The notes under the pieces were generated by a model. That model did no database searches. It was not told the origin of the DNA and worked only from the letters and a program-made list of their open reading frames with translations. 39,182 nt of DNA from Candidatus Darwinimomas equi (lineage in GTDB: Bacteria; Bacillota; Clostridia; Lachnospirales; Lachnospiraceae): contig JAGHSD010000051.1 in the NCBI GenBank assembly GCA_018066045.1, positions 1 to 39,182 of the forward strand. The letters are read 5' to 3'. Below, piece by piece: positions 1 to 9,425 of this stretch. Numbering within the stretch: the stretch's first letter is position 1; the number at the start of each line of letters is the position of its first letter. The translations under genes were made by a program, and so were the position numbers.

Positions 1-17
1 ATTACCTTGTATATAAA

Positions 18-851
18 TTATATCCTGTTTGATAAATCCGCGAACTGTTCAAGCGAAAGAGCTTCTCCTCTGATGTTTTCATCTATGTTCATTTCACGGA
101 GCGCTCTTGCAATATCTTCTTTATCAATATTCAGATCCTCTGCGTGATTCAGACAGTTCTGAAGCGTTTTCCTTCTTTGGTTAAATGCAGCGCGTATTAT
201 CCGAAACATCTGTTTTTCATTTTTAACATTCACAGGTGTTTTCTCATGAAGTTTAAGTCTTATTACCGCACTTCCGACATTCGGCCTTGGCATAAAACAA
301 TTCTGCGGAACATTTGCGGCAATGTACGGTTCGGCATAATACTGAACCGCAAGCGATAATGCTCCGTAGTCTTTCGTTCCGGCTTTTGCTTTCATGCGGT
401 CAGCTACTTCTTTCTGTACCATTACAGTGATTGAATCGAGCGCAATACGCGATTCTAAAAGTCCCATTATAATCGGTGTCGTAATATAATACGGCAGATT
501 TGCAACCACTTTATTCACTCCGAGCGATGCAATATCCGTTTTCATTACATCCCTGTTAATGATTTCAACATTATCATACTGTTCCAGGTTTTCATTCAAA
601 ATAGGAATAAGATTTTCATCTATTTCTATTGCTACCACTCTTTTTGCATTTTCCGCAAGAGCCTGTGTCATAGTTCCTATTCCGGGTCCTATCTCCAGTA
701 CGGTGTCATCCGGACCTATCTCTGCTGCATCAATGATCTTATTGAGCACATGTGCATCTATCAGAAAGTTCTGTCCGAATCTTTTCTGAAAAACAAATTT
801 ATTATTCTGTATTACTTCTATTGTTTTTTTCGGATCAACTAAGTCTGGCAT
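18..851 (-). CDS. rsmA: 16S rRNA dimethyladenosine transferase (RsmA/KsgA)
   Basis: Contains KRFGQNFLID, VLEIGPGIGTMT and NLPYYITTPI motifs. The ORF track starts at 890, but the internal Met (MPDLVDPKK) at 851 is the more likely start. Confidence 0.95.
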   Translation of the reverse strand: MPDLVDPKKTIEVIQNNKFVFQKRFGQNFLIDAHVLNKIIDAAEIGPDDTVLEIGPGIGTMTQALAENAKRVVAIEIDENLIPILNENLEQYDNVEIINRDVMKTDIASLGVNKVVANLPYYITTPIIMGLLESRIALDSITVMVQKEVADRMKAKAGTKDYGALSLAVQYYAEPYIAANVPQNCFMPRPNVGSAVIRLKLHEKTPVNVKNEKQMFRIIRAAFNQRRKTLQNCLNHAEDLNIDKEDIARALREMNIDENIRGEALSLEQFADLSNRI

Positions 852-1608
852 AAACCTTCCTTGCATTTTCTGCTGTAATTTTAATAACATCCTCCGGAGA
901 ATACCCTTTTATTGCTCCTATTTCAGCTGCCACATACATCAGATTCCTTGAATCGTTCCGTTCTCCCCTGTGTGGAGCCGGTGCCAGATAAGGGCAGTCG
1001 GTTTCCAGAACTATCCTGTCTATCGGAAGATAATCCACTACCTCTTTCACAGTCTTTGCATTCTTATATGTAACAACTCCGCCTATTCCGAAATGGAAGC
1101 CTAACTTCATGTATTCCTTCGCCAGTTCAATTCCATATGAGTAACAGTGAACCACACCGCCGAATCTTCCGGCATCCTCAGCTTTTACGATATCCAGCGT
1201 GTCCTGTGCCGCATCTCTTGAATGAATGCATATCGGCAGCTCCGCTTCATGTGCCAGCTTTATCTGCTTTACAAACCACTCTTTCTGTATCTGACGCGGG
1301 TTGACATCCCAATGATAGTCAAGTCCGATTTCTCCGATTGCCACGACTTTGGGATTCCGTGAAAGTTTCAGAAAGTTCTGCATATCCTCATCCGTCAGTT
1401 CGGCGACTTCATCGGGATGAACTCCGAGAGCGGCATAGATATTTGCATATTTCCCTGAAAAATCAAGTGCCGTAAGGGCGGACCCTTTGGTAGCTCCGAC
1501 ATTTACGGCAATGATATTTTTTTTATTAAGTTCTTCGATGAGCTGCTCCAGATCTTCATCAAAAGCAGCATCATCGTAATGTGAATGTGTATCAATAAGC
1601 ATTAACAA
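835..1608 (-). CDS. tatD: TatD family metal-dependent hydrolase
   Basis: MLIDTHSHYDD N-terminus, GEIGLDYHWD, ICIHSRDA, LETDCPYLAP motifs. Confidence 0.93.
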   Translation of the reverse strand: MLMLIDTHSHYDDAAFDEDLEQLIEELNKKNIIAVNVGATKGSALTALDFSGKYANIYAALGVHPDEVAELTDEDMQNFLKLSRNPKVVAIGEIGLDYHWDVNPRQIQKEWFVKQIKLAHEAELPICIHSRDAAQDTLDIVKAEDAGRFGGVVHCYSYGIELAKEYMKLGFHFGIGGVVTYKNAKTVKEVVDYLPIDRIVLETDCPYLAPAPHRGERNDSRNLMYVAAEIGAIKGYSPEDVIKITAENARKVYARLS

Positions 1609-3668
1609 ATCTCGCTTCCGGCTTTAAGTGCTTTTTCAGGAGTCATCAGTACAACATGTCCCTCATCATCCTCTGCACAGAGCAGCATGCCTTCTGACAT
1701 GCATCCTGCTATCTCGCGCGGTGCCAGATTTACAAGTACCATGACATGCTTGCCTACCATTTCTTCCGGCTTATAGTACTGCTTGATTCCGCTGAGGATA
1801 GTACGTACCTGTGATCCCACTCTGACTTGCGACTTAAGAAGCTTCTTTGACTTCGGAACTTCCTCGCATGCTTCGATTACTCCTACCTGAAGCTGCATTT
1901 TCGCAAAATCATCATATGAGATAATATCTTTAGGCTCGATATCAATATAATTCTGTTCCTCTTTCTTCTCTTCTTCTGCCGGAACGCCTGCAGCTGCTCT
2001 CTGTGCTGCCTGAAGCTTTTCAACTTCCGCAAAGATTTCTTCCGGTTTAAGTCTTGCAAAAAGGATTTCCGGTTTTTCAGTTACTTTATTGCCTGATCTA
2101 TAATTTCCCCACTTGACCATCTGTTCAAGATCAAGTTTCTCCGTATTGATCTCTTTAAGAATCTTATCCGATGTATCCGGCATAAAGCTGTAAAGCAGAG
2201 ATGCTCCGATGGTAATTGCCTCGCACAGATTGTAAAGAACTGTCTGAAGTCTTTCGCGGTTTGCTCCGTCCTTTGCAAGCTCCCACGGACATGTTTCATC
2301 AATATACTTATTGCTTCTGCGGAAAATCGACCATACTTCCGTGATGGCATCGGCAACTCTGAGTTCATTCATCTTTGCATTGCATTTTTCTACTGCCATA
2401 AGAACAGTATTCTTCAGATCTTCATCTGCCTCTCTCTGTCCCGGGCCTCCGTCGTCCTCGGCATCGGTTACTACACCGTCGAAGTACTTATTGGACATCG
2501 CTATTGTTCTGGATACAAGGTTTCCGAGAATATTTGCAAGATCCGAATTAAATCTTTCGATCATCAGATCCCAGCTGATAACGCCATCATTATCAAACGG
2601 CATCTCATGAAGTACGAAATAACGTACCGCATCAACGCCGAACATATTTACAAGGTCATCTGCATAAAGCACATTACCCTTGGATTTGCTCATCTTTCCG
2701 TCTCCCTGAAGCAGCCACGGATGTCCGAATACCTGTTTCGGAAGCGGAATATCGAGTGACATAAGGAAAATCGGCCAGTATATCGTATGGAATCTTATGA
2801 TATCTTTACCGATGAGATGAAGATCTGCCGGCCAGTACTTATCCCACAGTTCTTTTCCTCTCCCGGCGTTGCCCGGCTTGCATGTGAGACTGTCAGCATA
2901 TGCTGCGCTCTCTTCATCCGGTTCACCGTCGGCATTGTATCCAAGTCCGGTAATGTAGTTTGACAGTGCGTCCAGCCATACATAAACCACATGATTCGGA
3001 TCAAAATCAACCTGAATTCCCCACTTGAATGATGTACGTGATACGCAGAGATCCTGGAGTCCCGGAAGAAGGAAATTGTTCATCATCTCATTCTTTCTCG
3101 AAACAGGCTGAATAAACTCCGGATGTGTATTGATATGCTCAATAAGACGATCTGCATATTTGCTCATTCTGAAGAAATATGCCTCTTCCTTTGCCGGCTT
3201 AACGGGTCTTCCGCAGTCCGGGCATTTTCCGTCTACAAGCTGTGATTCCGTAAAGAAAGACTCACAGGGTGTGCAATAAAGGCCCTCATAATATCCTTTA
3301 TAGATATCCCCTTTATCGTACATTTTCTTGAACATCTTCCTGATCTGTTTTTCATGCTGAGGATCAGTGGTACGGATAAACTTGTCATAGGATGTATTCA
3401 TCATATCCCAGATATCCTTAATCTGACCTGCTACGTCATCAACAAACTCCTTCGGAGTCTTTCCTGCAGCCATGGCCTTTTCTTCGATCTTCTGACCGTG
3501 CTCATCCGTTCCTGTCATGAACCTGACATCATAGCCCTGTTCTCTTCTGAATCTGGCTATTGCGTCAGCAAGAACGATCTCATATGTATTTCCGATATGA
3601 GGTTTGCCTGATGTATATGCTATTGCCGTTGTAATATAATATGGTTTGCCTTTGCAACTGTCACACAT
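1602..3668 (-). CDS. metG: Methionyl-tRNA synthetase with C-terminal tRNA-binding (EMAP/Trbp111-like) domain
   Basis: PYYITTAIAYTSGKPHIGN, CxxC zinc-binding motifs, KMSKSKGN motif, C-terminal VGVIEACEEVPKSKKLLKSQVRVG. Confidence 0.97.
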   Translation of the reverse strand: MCDSCKGKPYYITTAIAYTSGKPHIGNTYEIVLADAIARFRREQGYDVRFMTGTDEHGQKIEEKAMAAGKTPKEFVDDVAGQIKDIWDMMNTSYDKFIRTTDPQHEKQIRKMFKKMYDKGDIYKGYYEGLYCTPCESFFTESQLVDGKCPDCGRPVKPAKEEAYFFRMSKYADRLIEHINTHPEFIQPVSRKNEMMNNFLLPGLQDLCVSRTSFKWGIQVDFDPNHVVYVWLDALSNYITGLGYNADGEPDEESAAYADSLTCKPGNAGRGKELWDKYWPADLHLIGKDIIRFHTIYWPIFLMSLDIPLPKQVFGHPWLLQGDGKMSKSKGNVLYADDLVNMFGVDAVRYFVLHEMPFDNDGVISWDLMIERFNSDLANILGNLVSRTIAMSNKYFDGVVTDAEDDGGPGQREADEDLKNTVLMAVEKCNAKMNELRVADAITEVWSIFRRSNKYIDETCPWELAKDGANRERLQTVLYNLCEAITIGASLLYSFMPDTSDKILKEINTEKLDLEQMVKWGNYRSGNKVTEKPEILFARLKPEEIFAEVEKLQAAQRAAAGVPAEEEKKEEQNYIDIEPKDIISYDDFAKMQLQVGVIEACEEVPKSKKLLKSQVRVGSQVRTILSGIKQYYKPEEMVGKHVMVLVNLAPREIAGCMSEGMLLCAEDDEGHVVLMTPEKALKAGSEIC

Positions 3669-3684
3669 TTCTCTATCTCCTTAA

Positions 3685-4275
3685 TTATTGCTCTCCCGGG
3701 CCGCCTGAAGAAACATTTGCATCAAAATCTTCTGCTCCGCCCTCGTAGGTATTATCAATATTCTTATAATCAGCGTTATAGCCTGATTTCATAACTGTAT
3801 CACCGTCAATCTGAAGTTCCCACTGATCCGGGAATTCAAAGTTTTCGGTAAATGTATTTATAATAGCCATTGCCTCCAGCGGCGTAAGCCTTGAAACGCC
3901 CGAAAAAGACATCACATGATTAACGGGGTCGAACACAGTAAGCTCCGCACCATCGGGAAGAACCTTATACTCTATCATTTTCTTGGTAAGTTCTTCATCA
4001 TCAATCGAGGGAACATCGTCCATCTTCTGCTCAAGTCCCTGTCCGTCTTCGGCCGGAACATATATCATAACATTTTCTGCTGCAGGTGCATTCGGATCCG
4101 GAACCTTATCGGCCGCACCGCCTGTCTCCTGTGTATTCATATAATCCTGAAGAGCTTCTTCAAGTGCTTCGTTTTTCTCATCGTATTCCGACTCATGCTT
4201 TGAACATCCTGCAGCAGCCATCATGATAGCGGCTGTCATCACAAGCATGACTGCCATGCATAAAATCTTTTTCAT
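3685..4275 (-). CDS. Putative lipoprotein of unknown function
   Basis: Signal peptide plus lipobox (MMAAAGCSKHES). RBS-like AAAAAGGAG upstream. Confidence 0.75.
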   Translation of the reverse strand: MKKILCMAVMLVMTAAIMMAAAGCSKHESEYDEKNEALEEALQDYMNTQETGGAADKVPDPNAPAAENVMIYVPAEDGQGLEQKMDDVPSIDDEELTKKMIEYKVLPDGAELTVFDPVNHVMSFSGVSRLTPLEAMAIINTFTENFEFPDQWELQIDGDTVMKSGYNADYKNIDNTYEGGAEDFDANVSSGGPGEQ

Positions 4276-4305
4276 TTTACCGTATCTCCTTTTTAAGCTT
4301 TATAC

Positions 4306-4334
4306 ATTATAGTTTATTCCCGATTAGCTGTCTA
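4306..4334 (-). promoter_or_regulatory. Candidate sigma-A-type promoter for lipoprotein-metG-tatD-rsmA
   Basis: Minus strand: -35 TAGACA (4329-4334), 17 nt, -10 TATAAT (4306-4311). The -35 lies in the last codons of the MBL gene. Confidence 0.55.
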
Positions 4335-4965
4335 TTAAGATATCATTATGTTTCTTTTCATATCCTAAATCAGTATATCCGCCATGTCCCGGCAGTACCT
4401 GAACTTCATCATCGGGTATGGTGAAAAGTCTGTCCTTTAACGAACTGACTATATCTCTGTAGCTGCCTGTTTCCAGATCTGTTCTTCCGTATGACCTTCT
4501 GAACAGTGTGTCTCCCGAGAAAATTACTTTCCCGTCTTCAATGTAATAGCATACGCTTCCTGCCGAATGCCCCGGGGTGTGTATGATTTTCCATTTAAAT
4601 CCTGCAAGATTCAGAACATCTCCGTGCTTAACCGGTGAATATTCCGTAACCGCCCTGCTCCCCAGATTCGGGATTCTCAGACCTGCCGCCGGATTTGCCA
4701 GAAGCCACGCTTCATCCCTGTGTGCATATACCGGAATATCATATCTGTCCTTCAGCGCATTCACCGCCATAATATGATCAAAATGTCCGTGCGTCAGCAG
4801 TATGGCTGCCGGTTTCAGACCGTTCCTCTCAAGCCTGTCGACGATCTTTTCCGGACTGTCTGCCGGATCTATGACAACACATTCTCCTGTTTTGTCATTG
4901 CTGACTATATAAGTGTTTGTCTCTATCGGCCCCAGGACCATACGATCTATATTTAATCCGTACAT
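4324..4965 (-). CDS. MBL-fold metallo-hydrolase (glyoxalase II-like)
   Basis: LLTHGHFDHI, HTPGHSAGSVCYY, FSGDTLF, LPGHG motifs. Confidence 0.9.
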   Translation of the reverse strand: MYGLNIDRMVLGPIETNTYIVSNDKTGECVVIDPADSPEKIVDRLERNGLKPAAILLTHGHFDHIMAVNALKDRYDIPVYAHRDEAWLLANPAAGLRIPNLGSRAVTEYSPVKHGDVLNLAGFKWKIIHTPGHSAGSVCYYIEDGKVIFSGDTLFRRSYGRTDLETGSYRDIVSSLKDRLFTIPDDEVQVLPGHGGYTDLGYEKKHNDILIDS

Positions 4966-5798
4966 TCCCTGTATACCTCTCTCTTTCCTATTCCGCGTTC
5001 TGCCGCAACTTTCTTCATGGCATCCTTCTTATCCATTCCCTCGTTTACATATCTTTCAACATGCTCCCGGATCGAAATATCACTCCATTCGCTGCGTTTC
5101 TGCTCCAGTATTTTCAGAGGGTCCTCTCCCTCTACAACTATTACAAATTCTCCCCGCGGTTCACTTAACGAATACTTTTCAAGCAGTTCGCCAAGCGTAG
5201 ATCTGTTTACTTCCTCATGAACCTTGGTCAGTTCACGGACCGCGCTTGCCCTTCGTGTTTCTCCGAAGGTCTTCACTAAAATTTCCAGTGTCCTGACAAG
5301 CCTGTGCGGTGCCTCATAGAAAATGATGGTGCGGGTCTCGTTTTTAAGCGCTTCCAGCCTCGCTTCGCGTTCCTTTTTATTTTTGTCATTCGGCAGGAAT
5401 CCCTCAAAAACAAATCTTCCGGTCGGCAGTCCGCTGATTGCCAGCGCGCTTACTGCCGCACATGGACCCGGAACTACAGTAACCTCTATTCCTGACTCCA
5501 TTGACATCCTTACAAGATCTTCCCCCGGGTCTGAAATCGCCGGCATGCCCGCATCGGTAACAAGCGCAACATTCATCCCGGACTGCATTTTCCCTATAAG
5601 CTCTTCTGCCTTTTCAATACGGTTGTACTCATGATAACTTGTCATCGGAACCCTGATATCGAAATGATTGAGGAGTTTTATGGTGTTCCTCGTATCTTCC
5701 GCCGCAATCAGATCCGCTGTCTTAAGAATCTCAACAGCGCGCGGACTCATATCATTCAGATTTCCTATCGGTGTCGCCACCAGAAACAATTTACCCAT
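4953..5798 (-). CDS. rsmI: 16S rRNA (cytidine(1402)-2'-O)-methyltransferase
   Basis: LFLVATPIGNLNDMSPRAVE, AAEDTRNT, DAGMPAISDPGEDLV, FYEAPHRL motifs. Confidence 0.95.
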   Translation of the reverse strand: MGKLFLVATPIGNLNDMSPRAVEILKTADLIAAEDTRNTIKLLNHFDIRVPMTSYHEYNRIEKAEELIGKMQSGMNVALVTDAGMPAISDPGEDLVRMSMESGIEVTVVPGPCAAVSALAISGLPTGRFVFEGFLPNDKNKKEREARLEALKNETRTIIFYEAPHRLVRTLEILVKTFGETRRASAVRELTKVHEEVNRSTLGELLEKYSLSEPRGEFVIVVEGEDPLKILEQKRSEWSDISIREHVERYVNEGMDKKDAMKKVAAERGIGKREVYRECTD

Positions 5799-6507
5799 AA
5801 TACAATTGCTTTACTTCTTCTGTATATTCTCCCTGAGACTTGTATACGATGAGCGGACGTTCTATTTTCAGAAAAGGATTTCCGTCTTTCGCCGCCTCAA
5901 TAAGTATCATGTTTGCCTCTTTATCCTCAAACGGATAAACGAATCTCATTCTCTTCGGCTCCAGCCTGTATTTTCTCATTGATGTAATCACATCAGCCAT
6001 CCTGTACGGGCGGTGAACCATATAATATCTGCCTCCGCTTTTCAGCATCCTGGCGCCTTCTCTCAGAACATCATCCAGAGTACATGCTATCTCGTGTCTT
6101 GATATTGCCATGGATCTGTTATCGTTCTGCAGGCCGTGTCTGTCATTCATATACGGAGGATTGCATGTAACCACATCGGCGCTCTGCCCTTCAATGACTT
6201 TATCCGATTGGTTAACATCACAGCAGATTATCTTTACTCTTTCGTCAAGTCCGTTCAGAGTCACGCTCCTTGCGGCCATTTCCGCCATGTCCTCCTGAAT
6301 CTCCAGGCCATAATGCATCCGACCCGCTCCCTTGCCGGTCATAAGAATCGGTATCACTCCTGTTCCCGTGCCGATATCGACAAGTACTTCTCCCTGCCTG
6401 ACTCTTGCAAATCCGGTCAGCAGAACGGCATCCATCCCGAAGCAGAACTTATCAGGATTCTGTATTATTTTTAGGCCGTCTCTTTCTAAATCGTCTATAC
6501 GCTCCAT
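5791..6507 (-). CDS. tRNA1(Val) (adenine(37)-N6)-methyltransferase family (TrmN6/YabB-like)
   Basis: DIGTGTGVIPIL SAM motif and CNPPYM catalytic NPPY. The ORF extends to 6522 with a GTG start; ATG at 6507 is the alternative. Confidence 0.88.
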   Translation of the reverse strand: MERIDDLERDGLKIIQNPDKFCFGMDAVLLTGFARVRQGEVLVDIGTGTGVIPILMTGKGAGRMHYGLEIQEDMAEMAARSVTLNGLDERVKIICCDVNQSDKVIEGQSADVVTCNPPYMNDRHGLQNDNRSMAISRHEIACTLDDVLREGARMLKSGGRYYMVHRPYRMADVITSMRKYRLEPKRMRFVYPFEDKEANMILIEAAKDGNPFLKIERPLIVYKSQGEYTEEVKQLYYG

Positions 6508-7912
6508 TGTGCTTTTTCTCACCGTTTTCGCTGTGCTCCTGCGGTTTTACATCCTGATTGCCGGATCTGTTATGATCTCCGTCTCTGTTTTGATTTCCTT
6601 CTTTGTTCTGATTCCGGTTATTTGTCTGTGCCTTGTTATCCTGGCCCTGATTGTTTTCCTGTCCCTGCTGACCCTGATGTCTGGGATGATGATGTCTGTG
6701 TCTGTGCGGTCTGTGCCCGTTATTATCACCCTCTGCTTTTTCGGATCCTTCACCGTTATCAGACTGTTCTTCTTTGCCTGACGCATTTCCGGAATTCTCC
6801 GTTCCGTTCTCCGGATCATTCGTCTTCGCCTCTCCTTCTCCCAAAGGTTTTCGATGATGATGACGGCGTCTTCTGTTCTTCTTTACCTCGGCAGTTTTTT
6901 CCGTATCGTCGGAAGACTCTTTTGTTTCCTGCTCGAATACATCGTCGATTTCAGCTATTTCCAGTACCTTTAACTCAGAATCGTTCTCTTCTTCGGCTTC
7001 TTTAATAAGCTCATCTACCGTTTCGTCGATCTCATCCGCGTATTTCTCAGCAGGTATTTCTTCTGCCTTTTCCTTCTCGGATGTCTTATTCTTACGCCTC
7101 GGAGTGAACTTAAGATCAGATGCAGCAAATTCCTCCATCTCCCTGTTGCCCTGCTCATCCGTAAAGAGAACCCTCACACGCTCTCTGAGAACATTTACAC
7201 TCTCTGCTATTCCCTCTCTTCCGTCAGCAGTAACAACTTTGCCGCCGTCCTTGGGAAGTCTGGTATTAAGATCCTCATATGTGTCCGCCTCATTCTTCAG
7301 ACAGCACATAAGTCTTCCGCACACTCCGCTGATCTTCTGCGGATTCAGGGAAAGGTTCTGCTCCTTTGCCATACGGATAGAAACCGGAACAAAATCCGAC
7401 AGATAGCTTGCGCAGCACAGAGGACGACCGCATCCGCCGAGTCCTCCCATCAGTTTTGTTTCGTCTCTTACGCCAACCTGACGCAGCTCGATACGAATCT
7501 TGAATATCGCAGCCAGATCCTTGACCAGCTCACGGAAATCCACTCTGCCGTCAGCTGTGAAGTAGAACAGTATCTTGGCATTGTCAAACGTATACTCCGC
7601 CGAAATCAGCTTCATATCCAGTCCGCGTTCTTTTATCTTCTCTCTGCAGATATTGAAAGCATCCTTCTCTTTCTCGCGGTTGCTTCTCACTCTTTCGGCA
7701 TCGTCAGCTGTTGCCATACGGCGTACGATCTTAAGCGGCTGAACTATCTCCTCATCCTCAACCTGACGGTTTCCGATCATGATAGTTCCGAATTCCGTTC
7801 CTCGTGCCGTATCAACAATAACATTATCACCCGGGTTAAGTGTCAGCTCACCCGGATCAAAATAATAAATCTTTCCTACTTCTCTAAACCTTACACCTAC
7901 TACTGTTGTCAT
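6452..7912 (-). CDS. ricT: PSP1 domain protein, RicT/YaaT-like, with long charged His/Asn/Gln-rich C-terminal tail
   Basis: VVGVRFREVGKIYYFDPG, Cys-rich GGLGGCGRPLCCASYL and SGVCGRLMCCLKNE motifs typical of YaaT/RicT. Confidence 0.9.
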   Translation of the reverse strand: MTTVVGVRFREVGKIYYFDPGELTLNPGDNVIVDTARGTEFGTIMIGNRQVEDEEIVQPLKIVRRMATADDAERVRSNREKEKDAFNICREKIKERGLDMKLISAEYTFDNAKILFYFTADGRVDFRELVKDLAAIFKIRIELRQVGVRDETKLMGGLGGCGRPLCCASYLSDFVPVSIRMAKEQNLSLNPQKISGVCGRLMCCLKNEADTYEDLNTRLPKDGGKVVTADGREGIAESVNVLRERVRVLFTDEQGNREMEEFAASDLKFTPRRKNKTSEKEKAEEIPAEKYADEIDETVDELIKEAEEENDSELKVLEIAEIDDVFEQETKESSDDTEKTAEVKKNRRRRHHHRKPLGEGEAKTNDPENGTENSGNASGKEEQSDNGEGSEKAEGDNNGHRPHRHRHHHPRHQGQQGQENNQGQDNKAQTNNRNQNKEGNQNRDGDHNRSGNQDVKPQEHSENGEKKHNGAYRRFRKRRPKNNTES

Positions 7913-7920
7913 ATTCAGTA

Positions 7921-8691
7921 TTAAATCTCCATTAACATCATTTCTATTGTCAGTTCAGAATTAACGTTGAACTTAAGTCTCTTTTCAGCCTTGTCTGTCA
8001 GCTCCAGTGCTCTGTATGCTCTTGTCATGTCAAATGCTGACGACCCGCTGCGGTTTACCATCTGATCGTGTATCCATCCACGGATGTAATCCATGAATTT
8101 TCCTGCTTCATCCGCTCCTCCTGCCAGAACAGCCGATGCGATATCCGCTGCATCCGTCGCATCCATGTGTTCCCTTCCGGAAGAAACATCGAAGCTTATA
8201 TACTCCGAAAGATCCGGACCGGTATATTCATATCCGTTATCTTTCTTATCACACTTAAGACATATACATCTGCTTCTTATCGTATCTAAAAGCATCTCCT
8301 GGTTCTTGGTCATCAGTATGATGCATCCGTATTCCGGCGGCTCCTCCACCGTCTTGAGCAGCGCGTTCTGGGCACCCGGAGGCATGAGTTCCGCATCATC
8401 CATGATGTACAGTTTCCATCCTCCCTCAAAAGGACGTATACCCATGGTATCGCATACCTGTTCGCGCACTTCTCTGACCGATATCGTAAGAGGCTTCTCA
8501 TGCTCGACCCATATGACATCCGGATGAGTTCCCGCTTCCGTCTGTGCCTTTGAATGTTCATCTTTATTCATAAGCGCACTGATGAATTCTCCGGCAGCCT
8601 CACGGCGCAGTTCGGAAGTTTCGCCTTCTATTATGTATGCATGCGACCACTTAGACCGCAAGGCAGCATTTTTCAGATATTCCTTGATCAT
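7921..8691 (-). CDS. holB: DNA polymerase III delta' subunit-like protein
   Basis: YIMDDAELMPPGAQNALLKTVEEPP and LDTIRSRC motifs; position next to ricT as in Bacillus. Confidence 0.85.
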   Translation of the reverse strand: MIKEYLKNAALRSKWSHAYIIEGETSELRREAAGEFISALMNKDEHSKAQTEAGTHPDVIWVEHEKPLTISVREVREQVCDTMGIRPFEGGWKLYIMDDAELMPPGAQNALLKTVEEPPEYGCIILMTKNQEMLLDTIRSRCICLKCDKKDNGYEYTGPDLSEYISFDVSSGREHMDATDAADIASAVLAGGADEAGKFMDYIRGWIHDQMVNRSGSSAFDMTRAYRALELTDKAEKRLKFNVNSELTIEMMLMEI

Positions 8692-8702
8692 ACACCATGC
8701 TC

Positions 8703-9293
8703 TCAGTCTTTCTTCGGATCACCGATATCGCTGAGGATTCTCTGGAAACACTCCTGCAGATTTTCGTTTACATAGAGTTTCCTGATTCCCGCCTGAGCTA
8801 TCTTTTCCTCTGAAAAATCCTCCTCATCGGCCAGGAAGCGCCTGCACATCTCTTTATACTGAGGAACCGGCTGAGCATTTTCCCTGTTCAGCGCACGCTG
8901 CAGACGGATTCCGCTGTCGAGAGTAATCAGTATCGGAACAACTTTTTCCTCTCCGAAGTAATCTCTTATCTTCTGATATGATTCAAGTGTACCGATTACA
9001 AGATAATTCCTGTTCGTCAGTCTTATCTGCGAATCATCTACAGTGGCATATGCCCACGGACCATGCACCGTATTATATACGCGTTTTTCAACCAGCTTTC
9101 CTTCTTTTTCAAAACGGTCCAGGTCCGACGGTTTTACAAAATGATACTCCACACCATCCGTCTCCCCGTCTCTCTGTGGTCTGGTGGTATACAGAACCAT
9201 TTTTCTCATCTTCGGGCATTCTTCAAGCAGTTTTTTAAAAAGTGTATCTTTGCCGCTTGCACTTTTTCCCATAATACAATATATCTTTCCCAT
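8703..9293 (-). CDS. Guanylate kinase-like P-loop kinase
   Basis: MGKSASGKDTLFKKLL P-loop and YTTRPQRDGETDGVEYHFV guanylate kinase signature. Confidence 0.85.
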   Translation of the reverse strand: MGKIYCIMGKSASGKDTLFKKLLEECPKMRKMVLYTTRPQRDGETDGVEYHFVKPSDLDRFEKEGKLVEKRVYNTVHGPWAYATVDDSQIRLTNRNYLVIGTLESYQKIRDYFGEEKVVPILITLDSGIRLQRALNRENAQPVPQYKEMCRRFLADEEDFSEEKIAQAGIRKLYVNENLQECFQRILSDIGDPKKD

Positions 9294-9325
9294 CCGGTTT
9301 CCTTTCTCCGAACATAATCCACTAT

Positions 9326-9331
9326 ATTATA
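9326..9331 (-). promoter_or_regulatory. Extended -10 promoter element upstream of the guanylate kinase-like gene
   Basis: Minus strand reads TATGGTATAAT (TGn + TATAAT). -35 match is weak. Confidence 0.45.
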
Positions 9332-9345
9332 CCATAAAACGACGA

Positions 9346-9373
9346 GTCATATACAAATTTATTTGCATATGAC
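9346..9373. repeat. Inverted repeat in the lepB/guanylate kinase intergenic region
   Basis: GTCATATACAAAT-TT-ATTTGCATATGAC, 13-nt arms with one mismatch. Confidence 0.6.
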
Positions 9374-9389
9374 GACCGTAAGCGATGAT

Positions 9390-9418
9390 TTGCATATTTC
9401 CGGCAATTAGAGTAAACT
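9390..9418 (+). promoter_or_regulatory. Candidate lepB promoter
   Basis: TTGCAT (9390-9395), 17 nt, TAAACT (9413-9418). Confidence 0.4.
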
Positions 9419-9425
9419 ATAGGGC

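Noticed and set aside
6622-7005. 127-aa plus-strand ORF
   Set aside because: Antisense to the repetitive low-complexity ricT tail, a known source of spurious ORFs.
9361-9397. Two ATTTGCATAT copies as a possible CRISPR or iteron array
   Set aside because: Only two 10-bp copies in AT-rich intergenic DNA; insufficient for an array.
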